A model generated the notes under the pieces. That model was not told where the DNA came from. It searched no databases and worked only from the letters and a program-made list of their open reading frames with translations. Shown here piece by piece: positions 20,930 to 31,110 of a stretch of 64,000 nt of DNA. Location: NCBI RefSeq assembly GCF_016801865.2, contig NC_068938.1, positions 74,184,975 to 74,248,974 of the forward strand, in the 5' to 3' direction. Within the stretch, counting starts at the first letter, position 1. Each line of letters begins with the position of its first letter. Both the position numbers and the translations under genes were made by a program. The stretch is from Culex pipiens pallens (taxonomy: Eukaryota > Arthropoda > Insecta > Diptera > Culicidae).

Positions 20930-22827
20930 ATGTTTAAATGTAAAAATGTGAAAATGTAAAAATGTATAAATGTAAAAATGTATAAATGTAAAAATGTTAA
21001 AATGTAAAAATGCAAAATTTAAAAATTTAAAAATTCAAAAATTTAAAAATTCAAAAATTTAAAAATTTAAAAATTTAAAAATTTAAAAATTTAAAAATTT
21101 AAAAATTTAAAAATTTAAAAATTTAAAAATTTAAAAATTTAAAAATTTAAAAATTTAAAAATTTAGAAATTTAAAAATTTAAAAATTTAAAAATTTAAAA
21201 ATTTAAAAATTTAAAAATTTAAAAATTTAAAAATTTAAAAATTTAAAAATTTAAAAATTTAAAAATTTAAAAATTTAAAAATTTAAAAATTTAAAAATTT
21301 AAAAATTTAAAAATTTAAAAATTTAAAAATTTAAAAATTTAAAAATTTAAAAATTTAAAAATTTAAAAATTTAAAAATTTAAAAATTTAAAAATTTAAAA
21401 ATTTAAAAATTTAAAAATTTAAAAATTCAAAAATTTAAAAATTTAAAAATTTAAAAATTTAAAAATTTCAAAATTTAAAAATTTAAAAATTTAAAAATTT
21501 AAAAATTTAAAAATTTAAAAATTTAAAAATTTAAAAATTTAAAAATTTAAAAATTTAAAAATTTAAAAATTTAAAAATTTAAAAAATTAAAAATTTAAAA
21601 ATTTAAAAATTTAAAAATTTAAAAATTTAAAAATTTAAAAATTTAAAAATTTAAAAATTTAAAAATTTAAAAATTTAAAAATTTAAAAATTTAAAAATTT
21701 AAAAATTTAAAAATTTAAAAATTTAAAAATTTAAAAATTTAAAAATTTAAAAATTTAAAAATTTAAAAATTTAAAAATTTAAAAATTTAAAAATTTAAAA
21801 ATTTAAAAATTTAAAAATTTAAAAATTTAAAAATTTAAAAATTTAAAAATTTAAAAATTTAAAAATTTAAAAATTTAAAAATTTAAAAATTTAAAAATTT
21901 AAAAATTTAAAAATTTAAAAATTTAAAAATTTAAAAATTTAAAAATTTAAAAATTTAAAAATTTAAAAATTTAAAAATTTAAAAATTTAAAAATTTAAAA
22001 ATTTAAAAATTTAAAAATTTAAAAATTTAAAAATTTAAAAATTTAAAAATTTAAAAATTTAAAAATTTAAAAATTTAAAAATTTAAAAATTTAAAAATTT
22101 AAAAATTTAAAAATTTAAAAATTTAAAAATTTAAAAATTTAAAAATTTAAAAATTTAAAAATTTAAAAATTTAAAAATTTAAAAATTTAAAAATTTAAAA
22201 ATTTAAAAATTTAAAAATTTAAAAATTTAAAAATTTAAAAATTTAAAAATTTAAAAATTTAAAAATTTAAAAATTTAAAAATTTAAAAATTTAAAAATTT
22301 AAAAATTTAAAAATTTAAAAATTTAAAAATTTAAAAATTTAAAAATTTAAAAATTTAAAAATTTAAAAATTTAAAAATTTAAAAATTTAAAAATTTAAAA
22401 ATTTAAAAATTTAAAAATTTAAAAATTTAAAAATTTAAAAATTTAAAAATTTAAAAATTTAAAAATTTAAAAATTTAAAAATTTAAAAATTTAAAAATTT
22501 AAAAATTTAAAAATTTAAAAATTTAAAAATTTAAAAATTTCAAAATTTCAAAATTTCAAAATTTCAAAATTTCAAAATTTCAAAATTTCAAAATTTCAAA
22601 ATTTCAAAATTTCAAAATTTCAAAATTTAAAAATTTAAAAATTTAAAAATTTAAAAATTTAAAAATTTAAAAATTTAAAAATTTAAAAATTTAAAAAATT
22701 AAAAATTTAAAAATTTAAAAATTTAAAATTTTTAAAATTTAAAAATTTAAAAATTTAAAAATTTAAAAATTTAAAAATTTAAAAATTTAAAAATTTAAAA
22801 ATTTAAAAATTTAAAAATTTAAAAATT
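20930..22827. repeat. (AAAAATTT)n array of about 1.9 kb
   Basis: It starts as degenerate AAAATGT units (20930-21010) and settles into a regular 8-bp AAAAATTT repeat to about 22827. Variants are rare (A/C substitutions near 21427 and 21468, a shifted unit near 21588 and 22696). A block of twelve consecutive AAAATTTC units lies at about 22540-22625. Confidence 0.95.
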
Positions 22828-23178
22828 TTATGTTCTTGAATTTAAAAATTAATATATTGTGTTGTCAATTGTTCACGCTCCTTACAAAAAAAGTGTGTGG
22901 ACACCTAATCTATGAAAACCTAAAAGCAGCAAACACAAAATAAACTCTAAACACTGAAGGTTGAGACACAGAGCTTGTCTGTGGTTGAGTGTTCAACATT
23001 AAAATAGTGCATTTTATCAAAATATCACATATGACTGTTTAAAATTCAATTTAGCATTGAAATTTTATTTCTTGTATATTAAAATTCATTCTCAATACTT
23101 ACCAAGTTTAACTTTTTTTAAATCCTTAAAACGAAACGGAAACGAAGTTGACTTTATAGCTGTTGGCCACCATTGCTA
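22828..23178. other. A/T-rich spacer, no gene seen
   Basis: Unique-looking sequence between the satellite and the second TCCAGG MITE. Nothing identified. Confidence 0.4.
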
Positions 23179-23311
23179 TCCAGGTTTATAAGCGAAGATG
23201 GCGTTCGAATTATAAACGCCCGAAATGTCAAAATCGCGCAGTAGCACCAACATTAGAAAAAAAAGTATGGCTGTCATGCCATGGCACACTTAATTCGCTT
23301 AAAAATCTGGA
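23179..23311. mobile_element. MITE, TCCAGGTTTNTAAGCG family, shortened copy
   Basis: 133 bp, flanked by TA (23177-23178, 23312-23313). The left 100 bp match 19085-19190 closely, including AGTATGGCTGTCATGCC. The right arm is cut down to TTCGCTTAAAAATCTGGA, so part of the inverted repeat has been lost. Confidence 0.8.
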
Positions 23312-23329
23312 TAGTTTGCTAGTACCAAC

Positions 23330-23530
23330 CACTAGTGTCTTCTTTTTATCTACAAGGACTTTGCCGCCCTGGGCTCCTAATTTTACGAGACCATGTCACG
23401 GAGCGAAGGCGCTGAAAACCCATCCTGACACTTAGCATTTCAGGGTGCCCGCTACGGGATCCGAACCGGCGACTTGCCGGCGACCTCTGGATTGAGAGTC
23501 CAGTGCGCGGTCCGATTGATCCACACGGAA
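23330..23530 (-). repeat. tRNA-derived SINE, second family, minus copy
   Basis: On the minus strand: GTGTGGATCAATCGGACCGC (A-box region), anticodon arm CTGGA-CTCTCAA-TCCAG (anticodon CTC) and B box GGTTCGGATCC, followed by a body containing CGCCTTCGCTCCGTG. An inserted duplication of GTCGCCGG lies between the anticodon arm and the B box. The same body word is found in the plus copy at 27931-28110. Confidence 0.75.
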
Positions 23531-24200
23531 TGGACAATCTTTAATCAATTTAATTTGCAAATATTTTTCATAGTTTATGTCGCTTTCTTCAAAATCGGCT
23601 CGAAAAATCAGGAGGTCTAATCAGCTGAAAACAATCTTAAATGCATTTACTGCGTTGATAAACTTATTTAGCATGTTTGAGCGCGTTTAAAAATATGTTT
23701 AATGTTTGTGAAATTGAGGCAGTACCGCAATTTTTTTTTGCAAAACAAAAAAATTGTATTGAACTTAGATATTTTGAAAACTAAAGATTGCAAAACAATT
23801 GACCAGGTGTAAAATGCATTTTAAAACACTTGTTTCATTCAAATATTGAATCCATTTGAAGCTGGCGTATTTTATATTTCAAAGAATAACAATTTTCCAT
23901 TACGTAACTAAGATATTACAATGGAATTTACTATTGCTAAAAAATTTAAAAAATACATCATCATATTACTAATGTCAAAACTATGCAATTTGATGTATCC
24001 ATACATTTTACGGTAGCTTATTTGTTATAACTTTATGAGACTTCCAATAACAAAACCTTCCAATTAGCTGTAACCATGAATTTTATAGTAGCTTCATCGT
24101 CATTCCAATGAAGTTGTAAAAAGTCAACAATAAACTTACCATAAATATTATAATATGTATTGTAATTGCTTAGTTTTAACAGTGCAAATCATCATATAAT
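23531..24200. other. Right sub-terminal part of the 5.66-kb segment
   Basis: A/T-rich, with TTTACGGTAG, ATAGTAGC and ACCATAAA motifs towards the right end. 23740-23860 is shared loosely with 14530-14640. No gene seen. Confidence 0.45.
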
Positions 24201-24210
24201 TTTATGCGGG

Positions 24211-24655
24211 ATCTTCTATCTTCTATCTTCTATCTTCTATCTTCTATCTTCTATCTTCTATCTTCTATCTTCTATCTTCTATCTTCTATCTTCTATCTTC
24301 TATCTTCTATCTTCTATCTTCTATCTTCTATCTTCTATCTTCTATCTTCTATCTTCTATCTTCTATCTTCTATCTTCTATCTTCTATCTTCTATCTTCTA
24401 TCTTCTATCTTCTATCTTCTATCTTCTATCTTCTATCTTCTATCTTCTATCTTCTATCTTCTATCTTCTATCTTCTATCTTCTATCTTCTATCTTCTATC
24501 TTCTATCTTCTATCTTCTATCTTCTATCTTCTATCTTCTATCTTCTATCTTCTATCTTCTATCTTCTATCTTCTATCTTCTATCTTCTATCTTCTATCTT
24601 CTATCTTCTATCTTCTATCTTCTATCTTCTATCTTCTATCTTCTATCTTCTACCT
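24211..24655. repeat. (TTCTATC)n array, part 3
   Basis: About 63 near-identical units in the same orientation as parts 1 and 2, closing with a TTCTACC variant. Starts directly after TTTATGCGGG. Confidence 0.95.
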
Positions 24656-27600
24656 AGCATTAGGTTGAAAAAATCACAATTCCAATTTGTTTCGAGTTTC
24701 GTTTAATCAAATGATCAAACTTTTGACATAATTTTTTTGGAATGTGTTGGCTTATGTTGGACTGCAAATACAGTAGTACAAATTACAATAAATAAATAAA
24801 TAAGTGATTTAAAACTTTAAATTCCAAGACGGCGACCAATATGGCGGTGAAGAAATATTGGAAACAATGCATTTTCCTATTTATCAGACATTCAACTATT
24901 CAAATTTGACTAAAATGGAGTCGCAGAACTCGAAAATAAAATGAATAAAACATTTTTTTTCTTCGTTTTTCGATTGTTTGAAGTCTCATAAAAACTTTCG
25001 GATAATCGAACTTCGGATAATCGAGGCTTCGGATAATTGAGTCTGGACTGTAATTTCATGGTTTTTTATCCAAGTTTAAAAACTTAGAGGAGGGATGGTA
25101 ATATGAACCTCCGGTTTTTTCGTTACTGGGTAGAATTTTTCTGGAAAATAATAATCAAAATTGGAACATTGCAAAGATTTGACAAGATTTGAGCATTGTA
25201 GTATAAACACTAAAAAATGCTGAGATTTCATTGAATTATGGTTTTTGAACAAGCTATAAAGCATTTATGGATTTTGAAAGTCTTGCTTTATATAGTTTTT
25301 AGTCATAAGCTTTATAGTTTGAAACACAAATTTTACTTTATTTACTTAATCAGGTGTTTTATTTAGAGTATAACCATTAGTTTAGAAGAGAGCTAGTAAT
25401 TAGAAGTAATCAAATCAATAAGAAAATCATTTATCTATATACAGGTTGGGGAATGGGAATAACCGAGATTAAAAATTGACATAATTGATGCTGATCAATT
25501 TGACCAGCAAAAAATTAATACATTTATTGTTCAACGATCTAAATGTTAGATTCCATCATTTAATGTATCTGTTTTTTTTTCAAGATTTATGCTCATCTTA
25601 AAATGTAAGCTTTATTTGTTGATGATGATAACCGCGGATTAAAAAACTAATAAAATGTATTGCGATATTTAAAAAAAAAACACTATAAATTGATAAAAAG
25701 TGCTGGTTTAAGTACACAAAATTCAAAAATGTTTAACAAAAGCAAAACAATACAATATGGCCCTCAATAATAAATCTGTTCATATTACGACTACTTGCAC
25801 TCCAATGAACTGTTTCGTGCCAGTCCAATTACACTAAACGGAACGCACCACCATCCCGGTTTGGCATCCTTGCAATTTGCGCTCGTGATTAATGTATCGC
25901 TTAATTTGGATCCAGCTGGAAGTAGGGAAATATAAAATAGCACGTCGTCATTTCCCAGAGAATCCACCAAACGAAGCGGTAATCGTCTTCGAAATGCCGT
26001 CAAGTTTAATGACAGAAATCCAATAAGTAATTAAAGAATATCAACAAAAATTAATGAACATATGATCACAGGTCGTAAAACCTGCCCCGGGACCATATCC
26101 GACTGCCCAGCGGAGTTCGCAGTCGTCAGTTTAGGCCATGTAAGCCATCACTTTATGGCGCGGCAGCAATTCACCTGCGACAGAAGTCCTCGCGCAGCAC
26201 TTGCAAAAGGTCCACCTTGTAATTGGACATTTTTTTGTTGCCAGTTCTCGGAAATGGTCATTCGCATTCGAGCAAGCAACATCGCGGTCAACAGTCTGGC
26301 GGCGATGGCACCACAGATATATAGAGGCCAATAAAATAATTGCAACACTTATTGAGGTGAGCGATGCTAATTTTAAAACCCGCGGCTCTGTGCGTTCCTC
26401 GCACACAGTTCGTCAACAACCGCCGCGCGAATGCAGCAGCATCCAATCGATTCACGGCAGTTCTTGATAAGACAGGGTGGCGACCGGGTTTGAATTCCTG
26501 AGATATTTCGTTTCTTTTATGTTGACCATTTTAACATGAACATTGATTATATTGCCTAGTTCCTTGTCATATTGGTCATGTCAGTAACATAACGCCATGA
26601 ACCTTTTTTTATCAAATCAAAATTTGCTCTTGGATTGATTATAAGAATTAGCTTTTACAAGTTTTAAGTCATGTTTGTTCAAATTTGTTTTATTCATATT
26701 TTTTTAAATATCAAGCTGCCACCCTGCGTTCGTTAAGCTCGTCGTCGTAGTTGCCGTCGACTTCTTCGCAAGTTGGAAAGGCAGCATAAAGACCAACTTA
26801 AAACCGGCGTACATCCGACGACAACGACGCCACGAACGCATGAACTCGTTTGGTTGGTTGGTTAAGTTCTCTGCCTACATACCTCCGAAGTCGACGTCGT
26901 TCAAGAAGCCGTGCCGGTTTATTGGCCGCTTGACTCGCTGAACGACTCACGACTCCTTCCTCTGTCTTGTTTTTCTTGCTTTCTGCCTTCTGTGCAGGCC
27001 CGGCAACGTTTTGCTGCTCGGATGTTGGAGCTGCCGAAGGTTACGCCGGTTTATTGACATTTTCGCAAATGAGCGCATGTTTTCGTAACATTGACCTTCA
27101 TCGGGAAGCGTCGTCGTCGTAGCTCGATGACGACGTGATCCTCGACGACGACGACGTCAACGACGAGTGGGGGGCTCGATTGGTTCTTGGCCGGTGGTGA
27201 TCGCTCAGGACAGGACTGGTGAGATCGCTTCCTTTCGTTCTACTGAGAACATCAACCTCGCGTTGATCGGTACAATTATCTCGACACGAGAGAGATTGGT
27301 TCTAGGATGGTGAACGGTTCGTAATTGGTGACGCAAAGCCACGTGTTTTACGAAGGGCCAATTTAAGATTTTGTACGGAAATGCTTTTTTTTTTGGTTTG
27401 TTCTAGCGCATGGTTTCCAGGATCTTTTCAGACTGGTCTGGAATTACTCGGATTTTTAAATGGTATTTCAGTAATTCTGGATTAACTCTGTAGTTTCGAA
27501 GCAAATATTCCATATCCAAAATATTCCCATTAATTTTATTACTGATTATTACATAACTCTTTTTTTTTGGAAATTATACTACAGAAAATTATGAAATGAT

Positions 27601-27818
27601 AAGTGAAAAAATTTTGATAAAAAGATTTGGCCCGGGGAAATGTGATCATTGCAATTACTGGTTATTCTTTTTCAAGGAATTAGTGCATCTCACATATTGG
27701 AAAAAAACACAAAATATAAATTTCAAACCTTATTTTAATGCAAAAAGTTTATACATATTTTCAAAAAATTAAAAAAGTTTGGAAAATCAAATGTAGCAAT
27801 ATGATATAGATTGGGCAT
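24656..27818. other. Spacer with two G/C-richer islands
   Basis: A/T-rich at 24656-25790. 25790-26470 is G/C-richer with a TATA-like ATATATAG at 26317-26324 and a donor-like GAG|GTGAGC at about 26356, but no long open frame. 26720-27340 is rich in CGTCGT and GACGAC words on both strands and is perhaps promoter or untranslated sequence. I cannot support a gene. Confidence 0.4.
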
Positions 27819-27820
27819 TA

Positions 27821-28366
27821 GGGTGACAAGAAAAATTGAATGTTTTGGAAAATCTGAAGACCTGGCTCGATTCTTTAAGCAAAAATAAGTAACTGTGCCA
27901 GTTTTTAGTCAAATCGACTAAGCTTAAGTCCCGCCCGTGTGGATCAATCGGACCGCGCACTGGACTCACAATCCAGAGGTCGCCGGTTCGAATCCCGCGG
28001 CGGGCGCTCTAAAATTCTTTGTGTAAATATGGGTATTCGGCGCCGTCGCTCCGTGCCTATATAAGGGGTATATAGGACGCAAATAAGAAAATACTTTTTT
28101 TTCTAAAAAATCACCAAAAATTAGGATCAACTCGGATCTTTTTGCACCCTTGGTCAATTTTGGGTGAGACCTGCGCCACCTGGCAGAAAAATACTGAAAT
28201 GATGCTTTTCCCCATACATTTTCGCGGTTTTCCCCATATAAACTTCAACGATAAAAAGCGACCCCTTAACCTAAACCGATTTGGCCCAACTTTGGAACAG
28301 TTTCTTATTTTTGCCTAAAGAATCGAGCCAGAGGGTATCCCTGATGTCGATTTTTCATTGTCACCC
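27821..28366. mobile_element. TA-flanked inverted-repeat element (GGGTGACAA ends) interrupted by a SINE
   Basis: Arms 27821-27910 and about 28280-28366 pair through GGGTGACAA, then CTGGCTCGATTCTTTA, then GCAAAAATAAG. TA lies on both sides (27819-27820, 28367-28368). The centre contains the SINE at 27931-28110. Confidence 0.7.
27931..28110 (+). repeat. tRNA-derived SINE, second family, plus copy
   Basis: GTGTGGATCAATCGGACCGC, anticodon arm CTGGA-CTCACAA-TCCAG (anticodon CAC), B box GGTTCGAATCC and closing stem GCCCG/CGGGC (27933-28005), then a body with GGCGCCGTCGCTCCGTG and a T-rich end. The anticodon differs from the copy at 23330-23530. The arm sequence is closest to a tRNA-Gln arm (CTGGACTCTGAATCCAG), recalled from general knowledge. 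Confidence 0.75.
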
Positions 28367-28575
28367 TATTGGTAATTGAAATTAAAATTAAATAAATGTA
28401 CAATCAATTGAGTAAGTCTTTGTTAAATAAGGCAATAATGTTAAGGTCACTTGTAAAAAAAATCATGTTAAATATCATTCGAATAAGCGAATCAAAATTC
28501 GCTAACTAGAACGACTGACAGCTGCCAAAGGCTTAAAAACCACGTAAATCGTAACGTTTGGTACGATATGTCCAC

Positions 28576-29564
28576 TAGCCCGGGTCAAAAAAAATAAAAT
28601 TGCTCAAATCAAAAAGTATATGAGATTGCCCGAAAGAGTACTCAAAATGGGGCCTCCAGCCCAAATTTCAGCCCATTTGGTTGAAAATTGGCTTGCCTTG
28701 AGCAGGAACAAGTTTAAATGGGAATTAACCCGTAAAACTTGAGCAATTGGGTACATTGCTCTGTACAAGTCTGTCGTTGAAATTTAACGACTTTTGCATA
28801 CCATGGGGTCCAAGGGGATGGTCTGGGGAACAATTCCTCTGAAGGGTGCAAGATGATCCGAAGCCTCTAATCTTGCCTAGATGCAGATTCATTCCGGCGT
28901 CGCCGAAATTCTCATGGTCCCAGCAAAATGTACAGGGATAAATCAAAGCACACTAAGAAGGCTGCCTCGATCAGAGGACGCCACATGTCAATCAGCCACC
29001 GCGTGGCAGGAGGGTTTCTCCAATTTTGGCTTTAAAAGTGGTTCTGTCAATGTTATAACATTTTATTTAGTCAGATATTTGTGCAAAAACACTTTATAAA
29101 CGTCAAATATCATTTTAAACTCCAATTTTCAGATACCCTCCTGCCACGCGGTGGCTGATTGACATGTGGCGTCCTCTGATCGAGGCAGCCTTCTTAGTGT
29201 GCTTTGATTTATCCCTGTACATTTTGCTGGGACCATGAGAATTTCGGCGACGCCGGAATGAATCTGCATCTAGGCAAGATTAGAGGCTTCGGATCATCTT
29301 GCACCCTTCAGAGGAATTGTTCCCCAGACCATCCCCTTGGACCCCATGGTATGCAAAAGTCGGTAAATTTCAACGACAGACTTGTACAGAGCAATGTACC
29401 CAATTGCTCAAGTTTTACGGGTTAATTCCCATTTAAACTTGTTCCTGCTCAAGGCAAGCCAATTTTCAACCAAATGGGCTGAAATTTTAGCTGGAGGCCC
29501 CATTTTGAGTACTAGTACATATACTTTTTGATTTGAGCAATTTTATTTTTTTTGACCCGGGCTA
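28576..29564. mobile_element. Foldback element with 8-bp target duplication (TAGCCCGGGTC ends)
   Basis: A 989-bp element flanked by a perfect 8-bp direct repeat ATGTCCAC (28568-28575, 29565-29572). It starts TAGCCCGGGTCAAAA, ends with its complement and has arms of roughly 430 bp with about 96-98% match by eye around a loop of about 130 bp (29020-29130). An 8-bp duplication and TAG-type ends suggest a hAT-related, non-autonomous element (inference). Mirror-image frames at 28725-28946 and 29204-29425 come from the arms. Confidence 0.88.
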
Positions 29565-29572
29565 ATGTCCAC

Positions 29573-29850
29573 GCATCCTTCCTCGCCTGTAAATTCTGTA
29601 AAATGTGATCCGTTCTTCTCCCTCCCCAGAATCCTCTCTGCGATAGACACGGTGCAGTAGGGCTGGCTTCATTAATTTGTTTAATGCATTTTATGGTCTT
29701 CTCTCTTAATATTTCTTCCTAATTTAGTGTATTTCCTAGTAGTATTTTTTTTTGTAGTTCTGGAAATTAAAGCAATCAGTGACAAATTTCTAGTAATCTT
29801 AGTAATTCCTTTCAGACTAGTCAGTTATCTTTGATGCTGTAAACCCCATA
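29573..29850. other. Short unique spacer
   Basis: Nothing identified. Confidence 0.4.
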
Positions 29851-31110
29851 GAGCAATTCTCTACCTAAACCGGAAATCTTTTTTTTTTTGTATTTTTGGA
29901 TTTGGTTCAAACTTTGTGGGGGCCTTCCCTATGACTAAAGAAGCCATTTTGTGTCAGCTATCCACACAAAAATGGTACGTAAATATTCGAAAATATGAAA
30001 CTTTTGAAGGAATTTTCTGATCAGTAAGGATCAATTGATGAGGACTGTTGAAAAAAATAGGTACACGGAAAAAAATCTTGCTTTTTTTAACTTTTTTACA
30101 AAAACTATTTTTTACAAAGTTGGTATTTTTTTATTTTCCAGATTTTTTTATTTGTTTTGAGGGATCAAAACCAACAACTTTTGAGCCCATAGAGAAGTAT
30201 GGTTAAATTTTTTAAAAAATAATGTTTTTGGGAAAAATCGCAATTTTATACATAAAATATTTTTGACCGCATTTTTATGTAAATTTGAATTTGCAATCGA
30301 AAAACACTTTACAGATTTTTTTGAAAAGTGTCATTTTCAAGATATAGCTATCGAAAGATTGATTTAAGTGAAATGTTTGCAGTTTTTCGATTTTTATAAG
30401 TAGTTACCATGAGTGACCACTCCTAAAAATGTTTTTTTTAAAGTTCAGAAAATTTGTTTTTAAATTGTTTAAAACGCATTGAGCAATTGACCACTGGTTG
30501 CTGAGAAACAGCGGCTTAAAAAAAGAAATATGAAAATTAAAGGTTTTCAAGTCTAATCCAAACAACCCTCCATTTTCTAATGCCGATGTCTCAACTAATG
30601 GTCTGATTTACAATGTAAAAATAAAGAAACATTTATGAAATTTTCCGATCTATCTGAAAACAATGTTTAAAAAAAATAAACAAGACTAAAATTTTGAAAG
30701 GGCCAAACATTCAATATAACGCCCTTTTGAAATGTTAGTCTTGATTCAAACAAAATTAAAAATATTGTTTTTGAAATGAAATAAAAAAATCTCGAGAACA
30801 AAAAATTACTTACTTCGGGAAATTGAGTTTTTGTGAAAAAATGTTATTTAAAAAATTGGCAAAGTTTTTTTTTCCTTGTACCGTCATCAAGAGTGACATT
30901 GGGTCTGGGGGTTGAGATTGAGTCAAATTTGAGCATTTTTGTATGACCCAATATCACCCCCAGACCCAATGTCACCCCTGATGACGGTACCTATTTTTTC
31001 TGAACACTCCTAATCCTAAAAATTGATCAGAAAATTCTTTCAAAGTTACAGATTTTTTAATAATTACGTACCATTTTTGTTGGACAGCTGCCAAAATTGT
31101 ACGGAGAGAG
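29851..31110. mobile_element. Damaged foldback element, GAGCAATTCTC family
   Basis: Starts GAGCAATTCTCTACC like the intact copy at 49961 and follows its left arm to the palindrome centre near 30690-30730 (GACTAAAATTTTGAAAGGGC and its complement). The right arm has lost about 500 bp just after the centre and carries the nested MITE 30881-30987. It continues with GATCAGAAAATTCTTTCAAAG until similarity fades near 31110. The right terminus was not found. Confidence 0.75.
30881..30987. mobile_element. 107-bp MITE (CCGTCATC ends) nested in the foldback arm
   Basis: Begins CCGTCATCAAGAGTGACATT and ends with the complement of CCGTCATCAGGGGTGACATT, flanked by TA. Removing it and one TA restores the foldback arm sequence (compare CCGTGTATCTATTTTTT near 51614), which fixes the order of insertion. 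Confidence 0.85.

Larger units (their letters stand above)
18551..24210. mobile_element. Candidate 5.66-kb transposon bounded by CCCGCATAAA inverted ends
   Basis: The left boundary reads ...TTCTAT|CCCGCATAAAG and the right ...TTTATGCGGG|ATCTTCTATC, so an exact 10-bp inverted repeat sits at both junctions with the same 7-bp array. The similarity continues loosely inward (TGATGA near both ends). Flanks allow a target duplication of 2 bp (AT) or 9 bp (ATCTTCTAT); the periodic array cannot distinguish them. Short motifs of the TTTTACNGTA and ACCATAAA type recur near both ends (about 18579, 18687, 18719, 18772, 18917, 19013; 24006, 24085, 24138), like sub-terminal transposase sites. Inside are a minus-strand spliced gene candidate, MITEs, hairpins, a SINE and an A/T satellite. 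No transposase was recognised. Confidence 0.6.

Noticed and set aside
16644..24668. Long IFYLLSS-repeat reading frames (up to 163 codons) in the TTCTATC arrays
   Set aside because: They arise automatically because a 7-bp unit without stops is open in every frame; no gene structure surrounds them.
28725..29425. Two identical-looking 73-codon frames facing each other
   Set aside because: They lie in the two arms of the 8-bp-duplication foldback element and are copies of one another.
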